A DNA stretch of 64,000 nucleotides from Maricaulis sp965242785 (GCA_965242785.1 CBDETA010000001.1:248001-312000); one strand, 5' to 3'. Shown: positions 44,541-55,142, numbered from the stretch's first letter. Notes: generated by a model not told the origin, from the sequence alone. Numbers and translations: made by a program.

Positions 44541-44621
44541 CACGTAGGCTTGGTTCCGCGGATGGGGCGGCCGCCTCGCATCCAACAAGACACCCCGCTT
44601 GTGGTCTGCTATCCAGCGGGG

Positions 44622-44789
44622 ATGGAGATGACCCTGGTTTTGATCACGCTGGCCCTGGTGCTGTTCTTTGCCTTGCGCGGACGGCGGGTGAAGGCGCGGG
44701 ATGCGGCGGCGGAGGCGGCGCGGCGGGCCGTGGAGGCGCGACTGGAATCGGGTGCTGCGGCGCAGCGAGATGACGACTCGCGTGCTTGA
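44622..44789 (+). CDS. 55-residue single-span membrane protein
   Basis: The frame opens MEMTLVLITLALVLFFALRG, one N-terminal transmembrane helix. A basic/Ala-rich amphipathic cytosolic tail follows (RRVKARDAAAEAARRAVEARL). AGCGGGG precedes the ATG. It ends about 70 nt before glyQ. No family is recognised. The transmembrane-plus-charged-helix layout and position make it a plausible small protein. Confidence 0.5.
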   Translation: MEMTLVLITLALVLFFALRGRRVKARDAAAEAARRAVEARLESGAAAQRDDDSRA

Positions 44790-44860
44790 TCAGACGGCGC
44801 CTGCCGCCTAGTGTCCGGCCGATTTCTGCCCTTGTTTATTTCCGCCGGGACATTTTCGAT

Positions 44861-45748
44861 ATGGCCGCCAAACCCGCGCCGTCCTTTCAGGACCTGATCC
44901 TGCGTCTGCAACACTATTGGGCCGAGCAGGGCTGCGCCATTCTCCAGCCCTATGACGTGGAAGTGGGGGCGGGGACGCTGCACCCGGCCACCACGCTGCG
45001 CTCGCTGGGCCCGCGCCCCTGGCGCGCCGCCTATGTCCAGCCCTCGCGCCGTCCGGGCGATGGCCGCTATGGCGAGAACCCGAACCGGCTGCAGCATTAC
45101 TACCAGTTCCAGGTGCTGTTGAAGCCGTGCCCGGCGGACATCCAGGATCTTTATCTGGGTTCGCTGGACGCCATCGGCATCGACCGCGACCTGCATGATG
45201 TGCGCTTTGTCGAGGATGACTGGGAGAACCCCACCGTGGGTGCCTGGGGCCTGGGCTGGGAAGTCTGGTGCGACGGGATGGAGGTGAGCCAGTTCACCTA
45301 TTTCCAGCAGGTCGGCGGCCTGGATGTGGATCTGGTCTCCGGCGAGCTGACCTACGGGCTGGAGCGTCTGGCGATGTATGTGCAGGGCGTGGAGAATGTC
45401 TACGACTTGGATTTCAACGGCGCCGGGTTGAAGTATGGCGATGTGTTCCAGGAAGCGGAGCGCCAGTATTCGGCCTTCAATTTCGAGCATGCCGATGTCG
45501 ACATGCTGATCGAGTGGTTCAAGGGCGCGGAGAACCAGTGCAAGGCGCTGTTGTCGCTGGAAAAGCCGCTGCCGCTGCCGGCCTATGACTTCTGTTTGAA
45601 GGCCTCGCACCTGTTCAACCTGGTCGATGCGCGCGGGGCGATCTCGGTCGCCGAACGCGCCAGCTGGATCGCGCGGGTGCGCGAGCTGGCGAAGGGCTGT
45701 GCGGAAGCCTGGGTGAAGGCGGAGCGCGCGGCGCTGGAGGGGGCGTGA
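44861..45748 (+). CDS. glyQ: Glycyl-tRNA synthetase alpha subunit
   Basis: The 295-residue class II catalytic subunit has FQDLILRLQHYWAEQGCAI and the motif 2 region RPWRAAYVQPSRRP (RxxQPSRRP). It also has GRYGENPNRLQHYYQ, WEVWCDGMEVSQFTYFQQ and a motif 3-like ELTYGLERLAMY. It activates glycine and pairs with GlyS as an alpha2beta2 enzyme. Unusually, glyQ and glyS are separated by a repeat and a GFA-family gene. The ATG at 44861 is preferred over longer in-frame starts. Confidence 0.98.
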   Translation: MAAKPAPSFQDLILRLQHYWAEQGCAILQPYDVEVGAGTLHPATTLRSLGPRPWRAAYVQPSRRPGDGRYGENPNRLQHYYQFQVLLKPCPADIQDLYLGSLDAIGIDRDLHDVRFVEDDWENPTVGAWGLGWEVWCDGMEVSQFTYFQQVGGLDVDLVSGELTYGLERLAMYVQGVENVYDLDFNGAGLKYGDVFQEAERQYSAFNFEHADVDMLIEWFKGAENQCKALLSLEKPLPLPAYDFCLKASHLFNLVDARGAISVAERASWIARVRELAKGCAEAWVKAERAALEGA

Positions 45749-45764
45749 TGGGCGCGTCTGAAGT

Positions 45765-45913
45765 CATCCTTCCCCTTGATGGGGAAGGTGGGCCGCGGCG
45801 AAGCCGCGGGTCGGAAGGGGTGAACCCCGGTGCCCGCCCAATGAAACACCTCGCCCCCACCCCCTCCACCACGGCTGCGCCGTGGTCCCCCTCCCCCATC
45901 AAGGGGGAGGATG
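45765..45913. repeat. 149-bp intergenic inverted repeat between glyQ and the GFA gene
   Basis: The outer arms CATCCTTCCCCTTGATGGG (45765-45783) and 45895-45913 pair over 19 nt with one mismatch. Nested inverted repeats inside (CCGCGGCGAAGCCGCGG; CCACGGCTGCGCCGTGG) make a cloverleaf-like element. It ends 22 nt before the GFA start. Confidence 0.7.
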
Positions 45914-45935
45914 GGTGCCTCGCGGAGGAAAGCCG

Positions 45936-46397
45936 ATGAAACTTCCCCTTCGCGGCGGCTGCCAGTGTGGTGCGATCCGGTATGAGGTGAGCAAGCAGCC
46001 GTTGACGCTGTATTGCTGTCACTGCACGACCTGCCAGCAGCAATCCTCCTCGGCCTTTGGGCTGTCGATGCTGGTGGAACGGGACGGGTTCCGCTTTCTC
46101 AAAGGAGCGCCGACGGCGTTTTCCATTCCGACCGACAGCAAGTCGACCAAGGTGGGGCTGTTCTGCGACCAGTGCGGGACGCGGATCGCTAATGATACCC
46201 AGGGCCGGCCGGCACTGTCGCTGAAGGCCGGGTCGCTGGATGACCGGGCCCAGTTAAGGCCGGTGGGCCATATCTGGGTGAAGTCGGCGCAGGACTGGAT
46301 GGCCTTCGAAGATGACACGCTGATCTATGAAGGCCCGCCGGACGACAGCTATTACGCGCTGATGGAACGCTGGACCGCCCAGGAATTGACCTCGTAA
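45936..46397 (+). CDS. GFA-family (Gfa/centromere protein V-like) zinc protein
   Basis: The 153-residue protein has the GFA zinc-binding cysteines: GGCQCGAIRYEV, LYCCHCTTCQQQS and LFCDQCGTRIAN, followed by SLKAGSLDD. The name-giving activity is formaldehyde-glutathione adduct formation, but most such proteins have no assigned substrate. It is inserted between glyQ and glyS and ends 11 nt before glyS, so it is probably co-transcribed. Confidence 0.88.
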   Translation: MKLPLRGGCQCGAIRYEVSKQPLTLYCCHCTTCQQQSSSAFGLSMLVERDGFRFLKGAPTAFSIPTDSKSTKVGLFCDQCGTRIANDTQGRPALSLKAGSLDDRAQLRPVGHIWVKSAQDWMAFEDDTLIYEGPPDDSYYALMERWTAQELTS

Positions 46398-46408
46398 CGG
46401 AACTCACA

Positions 46409-48757
46409 ATGTCTGAATTGCTGTTTGAAATCTTCTGCGAGGAAATCCCGGCCCGGATGCAGCCGCGCGCCGAGGCGGACCTGGAAAAACTGCTGGGCGA
46501 GAAGCTGAAGGCGGCCGGACTGGCCTGGTCCTCGCTGACGACCTTTGCCGGACCGCGCCGTCTGGGCCTGGTGATCGACGGTCTGCCGGTGAAGACCGAG
46601 GATGTGCGCGAAGAGCGCAAGGGGCCGCGCGTGGATGCGCCGGAGAAGGCCATCGAGGGCTTCCTGCGCGGCGCCGGTGTGGCCTCGCTGGACCAGTGCG
46701 AACAGCGCGAGGACAAGAAGGGGACTTTCTGGGTCGCCATCATCGAAAAGCCCGGCCGCACCACGGCGGATGTGATCGCCGAGGCGATCCCCGAGGTGAT
46801 GAAGGCCTTCCCCTGGCCCAAATCGATGAAGTTCGGCGAGGGGGAGATGACCCAGCGCTGGGTGCGTCCGCTGCAGCGCCTTTTGTGCCTGTTTGACGGT
46901 GAGGTGGTGGATTTCGAGGTATTCGGGATCCGTGCCGGCAATGTCACCGAAGGCCATCGCCGCATGGGCCGCGGGCCGTTCACGATCACCGATTACGCGC
47001 AATACACCAAAGTGCTGCGCGAAGAGGGTCATGTCATCCAGTCGCGCGCCGAGCGTGAGGCGATCATCCTGGAGGGCGCGCGCAAGGTGTGCAGCGACGC
47101 CGGTCTGGAACTGGTCGAGGATGCGGGGCTTTTGACCGAGGTCGCCGGACTGGTGGAATGGCCGGTGCCGCTGTTGGGCGAGATGGACCCGGACTTCCTG
47201 GACCTGCCGCCGGAAGTCATCACCCTGACGATGAAGACGCACCAGAAATACTTCGCCGTGAAAAAGCCGGGCGAGGCGGGGGTGACGTCGAAATTCGTCT
47301 GCGTGGCCAACCAGGTGGCCCCGGACGGCGGCAAGGCGATTGCTGCGGGCAATGCGCGCGTGCTCTCGGCGCGTCTCTCGGATGCGCGGCATTTCTGGGA
47401 CAATGACAGGAAGACGCCGCTGAGCGAGATGGCCAAGGGGCTGTGCAAGGTCACCTTCCACGAGAAGCTGGGCACGGTGGCCGACAAGGTGGAGCGTGTG
47501 GCGGCGCTGGCGCGCGAGCTGGCGCCGGTGGTGGGCGCCGATCCGGACCTGGCCGAGAAGGCCGCGCGCCTGGCCAAGGCGGATCTTGTCTCTGAAATGG
47601 TCTATGAATTCCCTGAACTGCAGGGCGCGATGGGCCGCTATTACGCGCTGGACCAGGGCGAGGACGCCGCCGTCGCCGACGCGATCAAGGATCACTACAA
47701 GCCGCAAGGACCCTCGGATGAGGTGCCCACGGCGCCGGTCTCGGCGGCGGTGGCGCTGGCGGACAAGCTGGATACGCTGGTCGGCTTCTGGGCGATTGAT
47801 GACTTGCCTACGGGCTCGAAGGACCCGTTTGCGCTCAGACGGGCTGCATTGGGAGTTATTCGCCTGGCACTGGAAAACAATATCCGGATGGAATTGGGTA
47901 TCAATGAACTAAAGAGCGCCCAAACTTTCCTGAAACACTTCCCTCTAAGGCGGGTATTGAAGCAGCGTTATCCGGGTCAACTTCCCGCGGTTGTCCGAGA
48001 TGGGAAACTCATTGCCGTTTGGCCATCGGATTATGACTCTGTCTTACCTGAGAAAAAGCTGCCGACATTTGAAGAGCTTTGGTCGACTTTCGAAAAATTC
48101 GTCGGTTTGAGTGAAGACATCTATCTGATGGATGCGAATTGGATTTCGGACATTCCAATTTTCGAAACGCCAAGCGCAATCGAGTTTGATTCACGCCCTT
48201 CTATCGCGACTGGTGTGGATATCGGTGGCGACCTCCTCGCCTTCTTCGCCGACCGTCTCAAAGTCCACCTCCGCGACGAGGGCATCCGCCACGACGTCAT
48301 CGATGCCGTGTTTGCGCTGGGCGATGATGATCTCGTCCGGGTGACGGCGAAGGCGCGGGCGCTGCAGGGCTTTCTGGATACCGAGGATGGCGCGGCGCTG
48401 CTGGCCGGGTTCAACCGGGCGGCGAATATCCTCAAGGCGGAAGAAAAGAAGGATGGCGAAAGCTATGACGCCGATCCGGATGCGGACTATCTCGCAGAAG
48501 CACCGGAAGCGGCGGAGCGGGCCCTGATTGCTGCGCTTGCGAAGGCGGGACCGGAAGCGGAAAGCGCCCTGAAATCAGAGGATTTTACCGCCGCCATGGG
48601 GGCTTTGGCGCAATTGCGGGCGCCGATTGATGCATTTTTCGAGAGCGTGACCGTTAACACCGAATTGGTCCGGTTGCGCCGCAACAGACTTCTCTTATTG
48701 TCGCGCATTCGCGCGGCAGTGGGTGCCGTCGCCGATTTCGCGAAGATCACGGGCTAG
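46409..48757 (+). CDS. glyS: Glycyl-tRNA synthetase beta subunit with internal insert
   Basis: The 782-residue protein starts SELLFEIFCEEIPARM and carries the GatB-like/anticodon-binding regions. It has TMKTHQKYFAV, the HD-type domain (RYYALDQGEDAAVADAI) and KDPFALRRAALGVIRL. Between the latter and LLAFFADRLKVHLRDEGIRH lies an insert of about 100 residues (about 490-600), encoded by visibly AT-richer DNA with different codon use. The usual alphaproteobacterial protein is near 690 residues. The frame is intact, so the enzyme is presumably functional. Confidence 0.95.
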   Translation: MSELLFEIFCEEIPARMQPRAEADLEKLLGEKLKAAGLAWSSLTTFAGPRRLGLVIDGLPVKTEDVREERKGPRVDAPEKAIEGFLRGAGVASLDQCEQREDKKGTFWVAIIEKPGRTTADVIAEAIPEVMKAFPWPKSMKFGEGEMTQRWVRPLQRLLCLFDGEVVDFEVFGIRAGNVTEGHRRMGRGPFTITDYAQYTKVLREEGHVIQSRAEREAIILEGARKVCSDAGLELVEDAGLLTEVAGLVEWPVPLLGEMDPDFLDLPPEVITLTMKTHQKYFAVKKPGEAGVTSKFVCVANQVAPDGGKAIAAGNARVLSARLSDARHFWDNDRKTPLSEMAKGLCKVTFHEKLGTVADKVERVAALARELAPVVGADPDLAEKAARLAKADLVSEMVYEFPELQGAMGRYYALDQGEDAAVADAIKDHYKPQGPSDEVPTAPVSAAVALADKLDTLVGFWAIDDLPTGSKDPFALRRAALGVIRLALENNIRMELGINELKSAQTFLKHFPLRRVLKQRYPGQLPAVVRDGKLIAVWPSDYDSVLPEKKLPTFEELWSTFEKFVGLSEDIYLMDANWISDIPIFETPSAIEFDSRPSIATGVDIGGDLLAFFADRLKVHLRDEGIRHDVIDAVFALGDDDLVRVTAKARALQGFLDTEDGAALLAGFNRAANILKAEEKKDGESYDADPDADYLAEAPEAAERALIAALAKAGPEAESALKSEDFTAAMGALAQLRAPIDAFFESVTVNTELVRLRRNRLLLLSRIRAAVGAVADFAKITG

Positions 48758-48793
48758 CACGCATGCTCTCGATGGCCGGCAAGACCGGGATTT

Positions 48794-48841
48794 CCCCCTC
48801 ATCCGCCCCTTCGGGGCACCTTCTCCCCGGGGAGAAGGGGG
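48794..48841 (+). repeat. CCCCTCATCCG repeat, copy 3, possible glyS terminator
   Basis: The element starts CCCCTCATCCGCCCCTTCGG. It contains a perfect 20-bp palindrome CCTTCTCCCC/GGGGAGAAGG (48819-48838), followed by GGGGCTGTTTTG. It is the same element as 43782-43828. Its position between glyS and ppdK suggests it doubles as a transcript end. Confidence 0.7.
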
Positions 48842-48892
48842 CTGTTTTGACAGCCCGCATACAGACAGACCTTATTTCGGGAGTTCGATAGC

Positions 48893-51568
<2,676 letters not shown>

Positions 51569-51596
51569 GTCACGGAAAATACAGTTCAAAGAATGG

Positions 51597-51625
51597 CTCT
51601 CCCCGGGCGCGGGGAGAGTCATTTC
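51597..51625 (+). terminator. Intrinsic terminator after ppdK
   Basis: CTCTCCCC (51597-51604) and GGGGAGAG (51611-51618) form an 8-bp stem with a 6-nt loop, followed by TCATTTCTTATTT. It begins 28 nt beyond the ppdK stop. Confidence 0.75.
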
Positions 51626-51774
51626 TTATTTGTAATTCGTTGCCCTGCTTGACCCTTTAAACGCGCTCCCATAGAGAGGCGCGCTCTTTGCATAGCGAAT
51701 TCGTAAGAAGTTTTCGTGGTAACTTGAACTCACCACAGAGCGATTCGGCGACAGACCGGCGACCAAGAGACCCG

Positions 51775-52542
51775 ATGAATCTGGAAGAAGCACGGAGTCA
51801 GCAAAAACAGGTAGCGACAGCCTTCCACGTGCTGGCGACGCTGCTGCTGTGGGCGTTTGCCATTCTGGTCCTCAACATGGCGTCCGACCGCGCCCGCGAG
51901 CAGGACGAGACGCTGGAATGGCGCCGTCTGGCCTATGCCTATCTGGAGCGCGGCGATGTCGATGAAAGCTGGGAGGCGCCGCAGGCCCTGCGCATTGCCT
52001 CGATCGCGCTGGAAGCCGACCGCGAGATGGGAGCCATCCTGTCGGCACGCTCCCTGGACGATTTGCGCACCTTCGATTCCAGCCACTTCAACACCGCGGC
52101 CGGCATCAATGGCGAGCTGAACTGCCTGGCCCTGGCCGTGTATTACGAAGCCCGTTCGGAACAGTTCATCGGCCAGCTGGCCGTGGCCCAGGTGGTGATG
52201 AACCGGGTGCGCCATCGCGACTATCCGGACACGATCTGCGGTGTGGTCTTTGAAGGATCCGATCGCAGCACCGGCTGCCAGTTCACCTTCACCTGTGACG
52301 GGTCGCTGATCCGCGAGCCGCGTGGCCGCTCCTGGCGCCGGTCGCAGCTGATCGCGCAACACGCCTTCATGGGCTTTGGCCGCGACGTGACGCGCCGCGC
52401 GACGCACTACCACACCGTGGCCGTCGATCCGTACTGGAATGACAGCCTGGTGCGGACCCGCCGCATCGGCACGCACATCTTCTACCGCTTCCCGACGATG
52501 CGCGAACGCGCCGCCGGGATCGTGCGCGAGCGCGACGCCTAG
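51775..52542 (+). CDS. SleB/CwlJ-type cell wall hydrolase
   Basis: The 255-residue protein has one N-terminal membrane anchor (about residues 15-37, LATLLLWAFAILVLNMA). A C-terminal Hydrolase_2 domain follows, with ELNCLALAVYYEARSEQFIGQ (catalytic-type Glu), AQVVMNRVRH and ICGVVFEG plus a final Tyr/His-rich segment. Such proteins are muramidase/transglycosylase-like peptidoglycan hydrolases in alphaproteobacteria. The ATG at 51775 is preferred over a TTG at 51688. It is the last typical GC-rich gene before the AT-rich graspetide islet. Confidence 0.87.
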   Translation: MNLEEARSQQKQVATAFHVLATLLLWAFAILVLNMASDRAREQDETLEWRRLAYAYLERGDVDESWEAPQALRIASIALEADREMGAILSARSLDDLRTFDSSHFNTAAGINGELNCLALAVYYEARSEQFIGQLAVAQVVMNRVRHRDYPDTICGVVFEGSDRSTGCQFTFTCDGSLIREPRGRSWRRSQLIAQHAFMGFGRDVTRRATHYHTVAVDPYWNDSLVRTRRIGTHIFYRFPTMRERAAGIVRERDA

Positions 52543-52644
52543 CCAGAGCCTGCCACGCGCTTCGGTGCAGCGGCGGATTGTTGGTCAAAGGGTGTTGTGG
52601 CATCGCACATTCATCTCGAATCTTCCTACTGAACGCAACTCACC

Positions 52645-52673
52645 TTGAGGGCGAATGCCAAAGCTGCGATACT
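52645..52673 (+). promoter_or_regulatory. Putative sigma-70 promoter of the graspetide locus
   Basis: TTGAGG (52645-52650), a 17-nt spacer and GATACT (52668-52673) resemble -35/-10 hexamers 31 nt before the precursor ATG. This is an inspection-based call only. Confidence 0.4.
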
Positions 52674-52703
52674 ACCTTACATTTCTTCTTAGGGAGGTTT
52701 TGT

Positions 52704-52937
52704 ATGAGCAGTCCAAGGATTGATGGTGAGAAGGATCAAGCCCTTCCATTCATTGTGAATTTCATCGGTTCGCCCGATGTTTGTAAGTTCAAGGGTGCCG
52801 TCAGGAACTTGCATCAATTGTCTGCGGCTTACGATGAGCAAAACCAAGTGTCGGGGCATGTGACATCATCGGGAACTCAGCTGACCTATCGTCGAACCGG
52901 AATTTTCAACGATGACACGGAAGTGGATGATACCTAA
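52704..52937 (+). CDS. Candidate graspetide (omega-ester/amide RiPP) precursor peptide
   Basis: The 77-residue peptide has a strong ribosome site (AGGGAGG, 6 nt before ATG). Residues 15-21 are PFIVNFI, close to the PFFARFL leader element that microviridin ATP-grasp ligases recognise. The C-terminal 24 residues (54-77) contain six Thr, two Ser, one Tyr, four Asp and one Glu, ending TGIFNDDTEVDDT. That supplies hydroxyl donors and carboxyl acceptors for side-chain macrolactones. The ATP-grasp gene starts 13 nt downstream. There is no signal peptide or known enzyme domain. Alternative: a small partner protein of the ligase. Confidence 0.72.
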   Translation: MSSPRIDGEKDQALPFIVNFIGSPDVCKFKGAVRNLHQLSAAYDEQNQVSGHVTSSGTQLTYRRTGIFNDDTEVDDT

Positions 52938-52950
52938 GAGCTAAAGAAGG

Positions 52951-53964
52951 TTGATCCTCGTCGTTACGAACAAGGCGGATTCACATGCCGATGGTGTCAT
53001 TAGGATTTTGAACCATCGTGGTGTTCCGGTTTTGCGTTTCAACACGGAAAATCTTCTGAATTCATACTCGGCGACGCTTGCGTGCACTACAGCGGAATGG
53101 GCCGGACACATTCGTGATCGATTAGGGAGGGTTGCCGATCTCGGTTCGCTTCGGACCGCATGGCTTCGCAAGCCGGTATTTGACCCAGAAATTCCTGGTG
53201 CAGGACGTGATCGCGGCGTCCGGAAATTTGTCGCCAAGGAGGCTAAGGCATTTGTCGAGGGCGTATATGCGCTGCCAGGACCTCGCTGGATAAATGACCC
53301 ATTTTGCGCGGATCGTTCCAAAAACAAATTTCAGCAGCTTTTGCTTGCTAAAAAACTTGGAATTCATGTTCCGGACACAATTATTTCAATGCAGCCCAGT
53401 GAGATAGTGGGTTTTTCAAAAAGATACCCAAACGGGGTCATTGTAAAAAGCGTTTATACATCTAATATAGAATTAGATGGGATAAATGTTGGTATTTTAT
53501 CAAGAAAGTTAACTCACTCGGACGTCAAAAAATTTTCCTCGGGAGTTAGATTCTCGCCAACGCTCTTACAGGAATATTGTGAGAAAGATTTTGAAGTAAG
53601 AGTTATTGTCGTTGATTCCAATATTATTTCTGTAAAAATATTCTCACAAGATCACGCAGATACACAGGTGGATTGGAGGTTCGACCCTTCATTATGTCGA
53701 CATGAGCTCTTCGATTTGCCTGAGGAAATTAAGCGATTTTGCTTCGATTTTTTGTCGGCTCAAGGTTTGTCTTATGGAGCAATTGATCTCATCGTGTCGC
53801 CGGAGGGGCGGTATACTTTTCTAGAGAATAATCCGTATGGAAATTTTCAATGGCTCGATGATGAAGCCGGGGCGCGGACTATTGAGACTGTCGCGAATGT
53901 ATTGATAAAGTGCCAGTCTCGCGACCTGCAAAGACCAGTGGAAACGAGTGCGCAATTTCTCTGA
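52951..53964 (+). CDS. MvdC/MvdD-type ATP-grasp ligase (graspetide macrocyclase)
   Basis: The 337-residue protein starts MILVVTNKADSHADGVI (TTG start). In order it shows WLRKP (71-75), WINDP (113-117), NKFQQLLLAKKLGIHVP (125-141) and the ATP-site Lys166 in VIVKSV. Next come LLQEYCEKDFEVRVIV (205-220), DWRFD (241-245) and the metal/phosphate motif ENNPYGNFQWLD (292-303). This combination marks the MvdC/D ATP-grasp branch that links Thr/Ser/Lys to Asp/Glu side chains in precursor peptides. The gene is strongly AT-rich compared with its neighbours, which suggests transfer. No transporter, protease or methyltransferase accompanies it. Confidence 0.88.
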   Translation: MILVVTNKADSHADGVIRILNHRGVPVLRFNTENLLNSYSATLACTTAEWAGHIRDRLGRVADLGSLRTAWLRKPVFDPEIPGAGRDRGVRKFVAKEAKAFVEGVYALPGPRWINDPFCADRSKNKFQQLLLAKKLGIHVPDTIISMQPSEIVGFSKRYPNGVIVKSVYTSNIELDGINVGILSRKLTHSDVKKFSSGVRFSPTLLQEYCEKDFEVRVIVVDSNIISVKIFSQDHADTQVDWRFDPSLCRHELFDLPEEIKRFCFDFLSAQGLSYGAIDLIVSPEGRYTFLENNPYGNFQWLDDEAGARTIETVANVLIKCQSRDLQRPVETSAQFL

Positions 53965-54003
53965 GATTTCTTCTAATTTTGATTGCGGTGCAATCAATTC
54001 CAG

Positions 54004-54294
54004 CTATCCCAAGAGGAAGCGCAGGCGTTCTTCGGAACGGCCCGGCTTGATCTCCAATATTTCCGCATAGACCACGCCTTCGCGCACGAAGGGATCCTGG
54101 GCTACGCGCGCCCGGATCTCATCATCCGTGGCATTGTGGGCGAGGACGGCACCGCCCGCCGCGGGCTGGAGGCTGCCGGTCATCAGGAAGACGCCGTCAG
54201 CGAAGCCCTGGTCGATCCAGGCATTGTGGGCGGCCATGTGGTCGGGTGCGGCGGCGCGGTTGGCGGCAAAGCGCAGGACAATCACAAACATCAC
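54004..54294 (-). CDS. YciI-family protein
   Basis: The 96-residue protein has the YCII fold: MMFVIVLRFAANRAAAPDHMAAHNAWID with the conserved His, then GVFLMTGSLQPAAGGAVL and a C-terminal VREGVVYAEILEIKP. Family members are ferredoxin-like, sometimes with dehydrochlorinase or peroxidase-like activity; the function here is unknown. It lies 20 nt downstream of a GST gene on the same strand. Base composition returns to the GC-rich norm here, marking the right edge of the islet. Confidence 0.85.
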   Translation of the reverse strand: MMFVIVLRFAANRAAAPDHMAAHNAWIDQGFADGVFLMTGSLQPAAGGAVLAHNATDDEIRARVAQDPFVREGVVYAEILEIKPGRSEERLRFLLG

Positions 54295-54314
54295 TTATCC
54301 CCCCGGGTCGGCCC

Positions 54315-54938
54315 TCAGGCCGCCTCCATCTGCGGCAGGGTCCGGGCGAAGGCCTCCAGATTGCACATGCGGTCATACCAGGCGCGGACCGGACCCGTGG
54401 CCGGGCGCCAGCCGGCCAGTTCGAGCTGGGTGAAATTGCTGGCCAGGGTAAGGTCGGCGATGGTCGGTGTGGGCGTGCCGGCGATCCAGTCGCGTCCGTC
54501 CAGCTGGGCGGTGATCAGCGGCACCAGTTCGGCCAGGCGCGTCTTGCCGCGCTCGATGGCCGCGAGGTCGCGCTGGCCCTCGGGCAGGAAGACCGAGTTG
54601 AGCACGATATCCACCACGGCCTGGGCCATGCGGCTCTGGGTCCAGTCGGTCCACTGGTCGACCCCGGCGCGCACGGCGGGAGCCGACGGGTACCAGTCTT
54701 CCAGCCCGTGGCGCTGGCAGAGATAGCGCAGGATGGCGGTCGACTCATGGATCTTGAGATCGCCGTCGACGAGGGTGGGGACCTGGTGGTTGGGATTGAT
54801 CTTCAGATAGGCCGGCGACATGTGCTCGCCCTCATTCATGGCGACATGGCGCAGTTCGAAGGGCAGCTGGGCGGCTTCCAGCAGCGCCGCCACGCGGCGG
54901 GCATGTTGGGAGAAGGGGAAATGGTAGAGCGTATACAT
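54315..54938 (-). CDS. Glutathione S-transferase family protein
   Basis: The 207-residue protein has an N-terminal thioredoxin-like domain with YHFPFSQHARRVAALL, NHQVPTLVDGDLKIHESTAILRYL (cis-Pro and the glutathione-binding Glu-Ser). The C-terminal helical domain carries PTIADLTLASNF. It probably conjugates glutathione to electrophiles; the substrate cannot be predicted. It is the first gene of a two-gene unit with the YciI gene. Confidence 0.92.
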   Translation of the reverse strand: MYTLYHFPFSQHARRVAALLEAAQLPFELRHVAMNEGEHMSPAYLKINPNHQVPTLVDGDLKIHESTAILRYLCQRHGLEDWYPSAPAVRAGVDQWTDWTQSRMAQAVVDIVLNSVFLPEGQRDLAAIERGKTRLAELVPLITAQLDGRDWIAGTPTPTIADLTLASNFTQLELAGWRPATGPVRAWYDRMCNLEAFARTLPQMEAA

Positions 54939-55142
54939 CGGTTGATCCCGCCATTGGGAAGCACCCCGCGCGCTTCCTCGTTCGCGGCTTGTTCTACGCC
55001 CATGGTGCTGACAGCCTTGTGTCAGGAGTGACGCGAGGGGAGCAGCAAATTCGCCCGCAGCGCTCGATAGTCATTGTTAATGTCTTGTGTCGATACTCGC
55101 CCAAACGGATAAGCGTCGGAAATCACACGCTGCGGAGACCCC

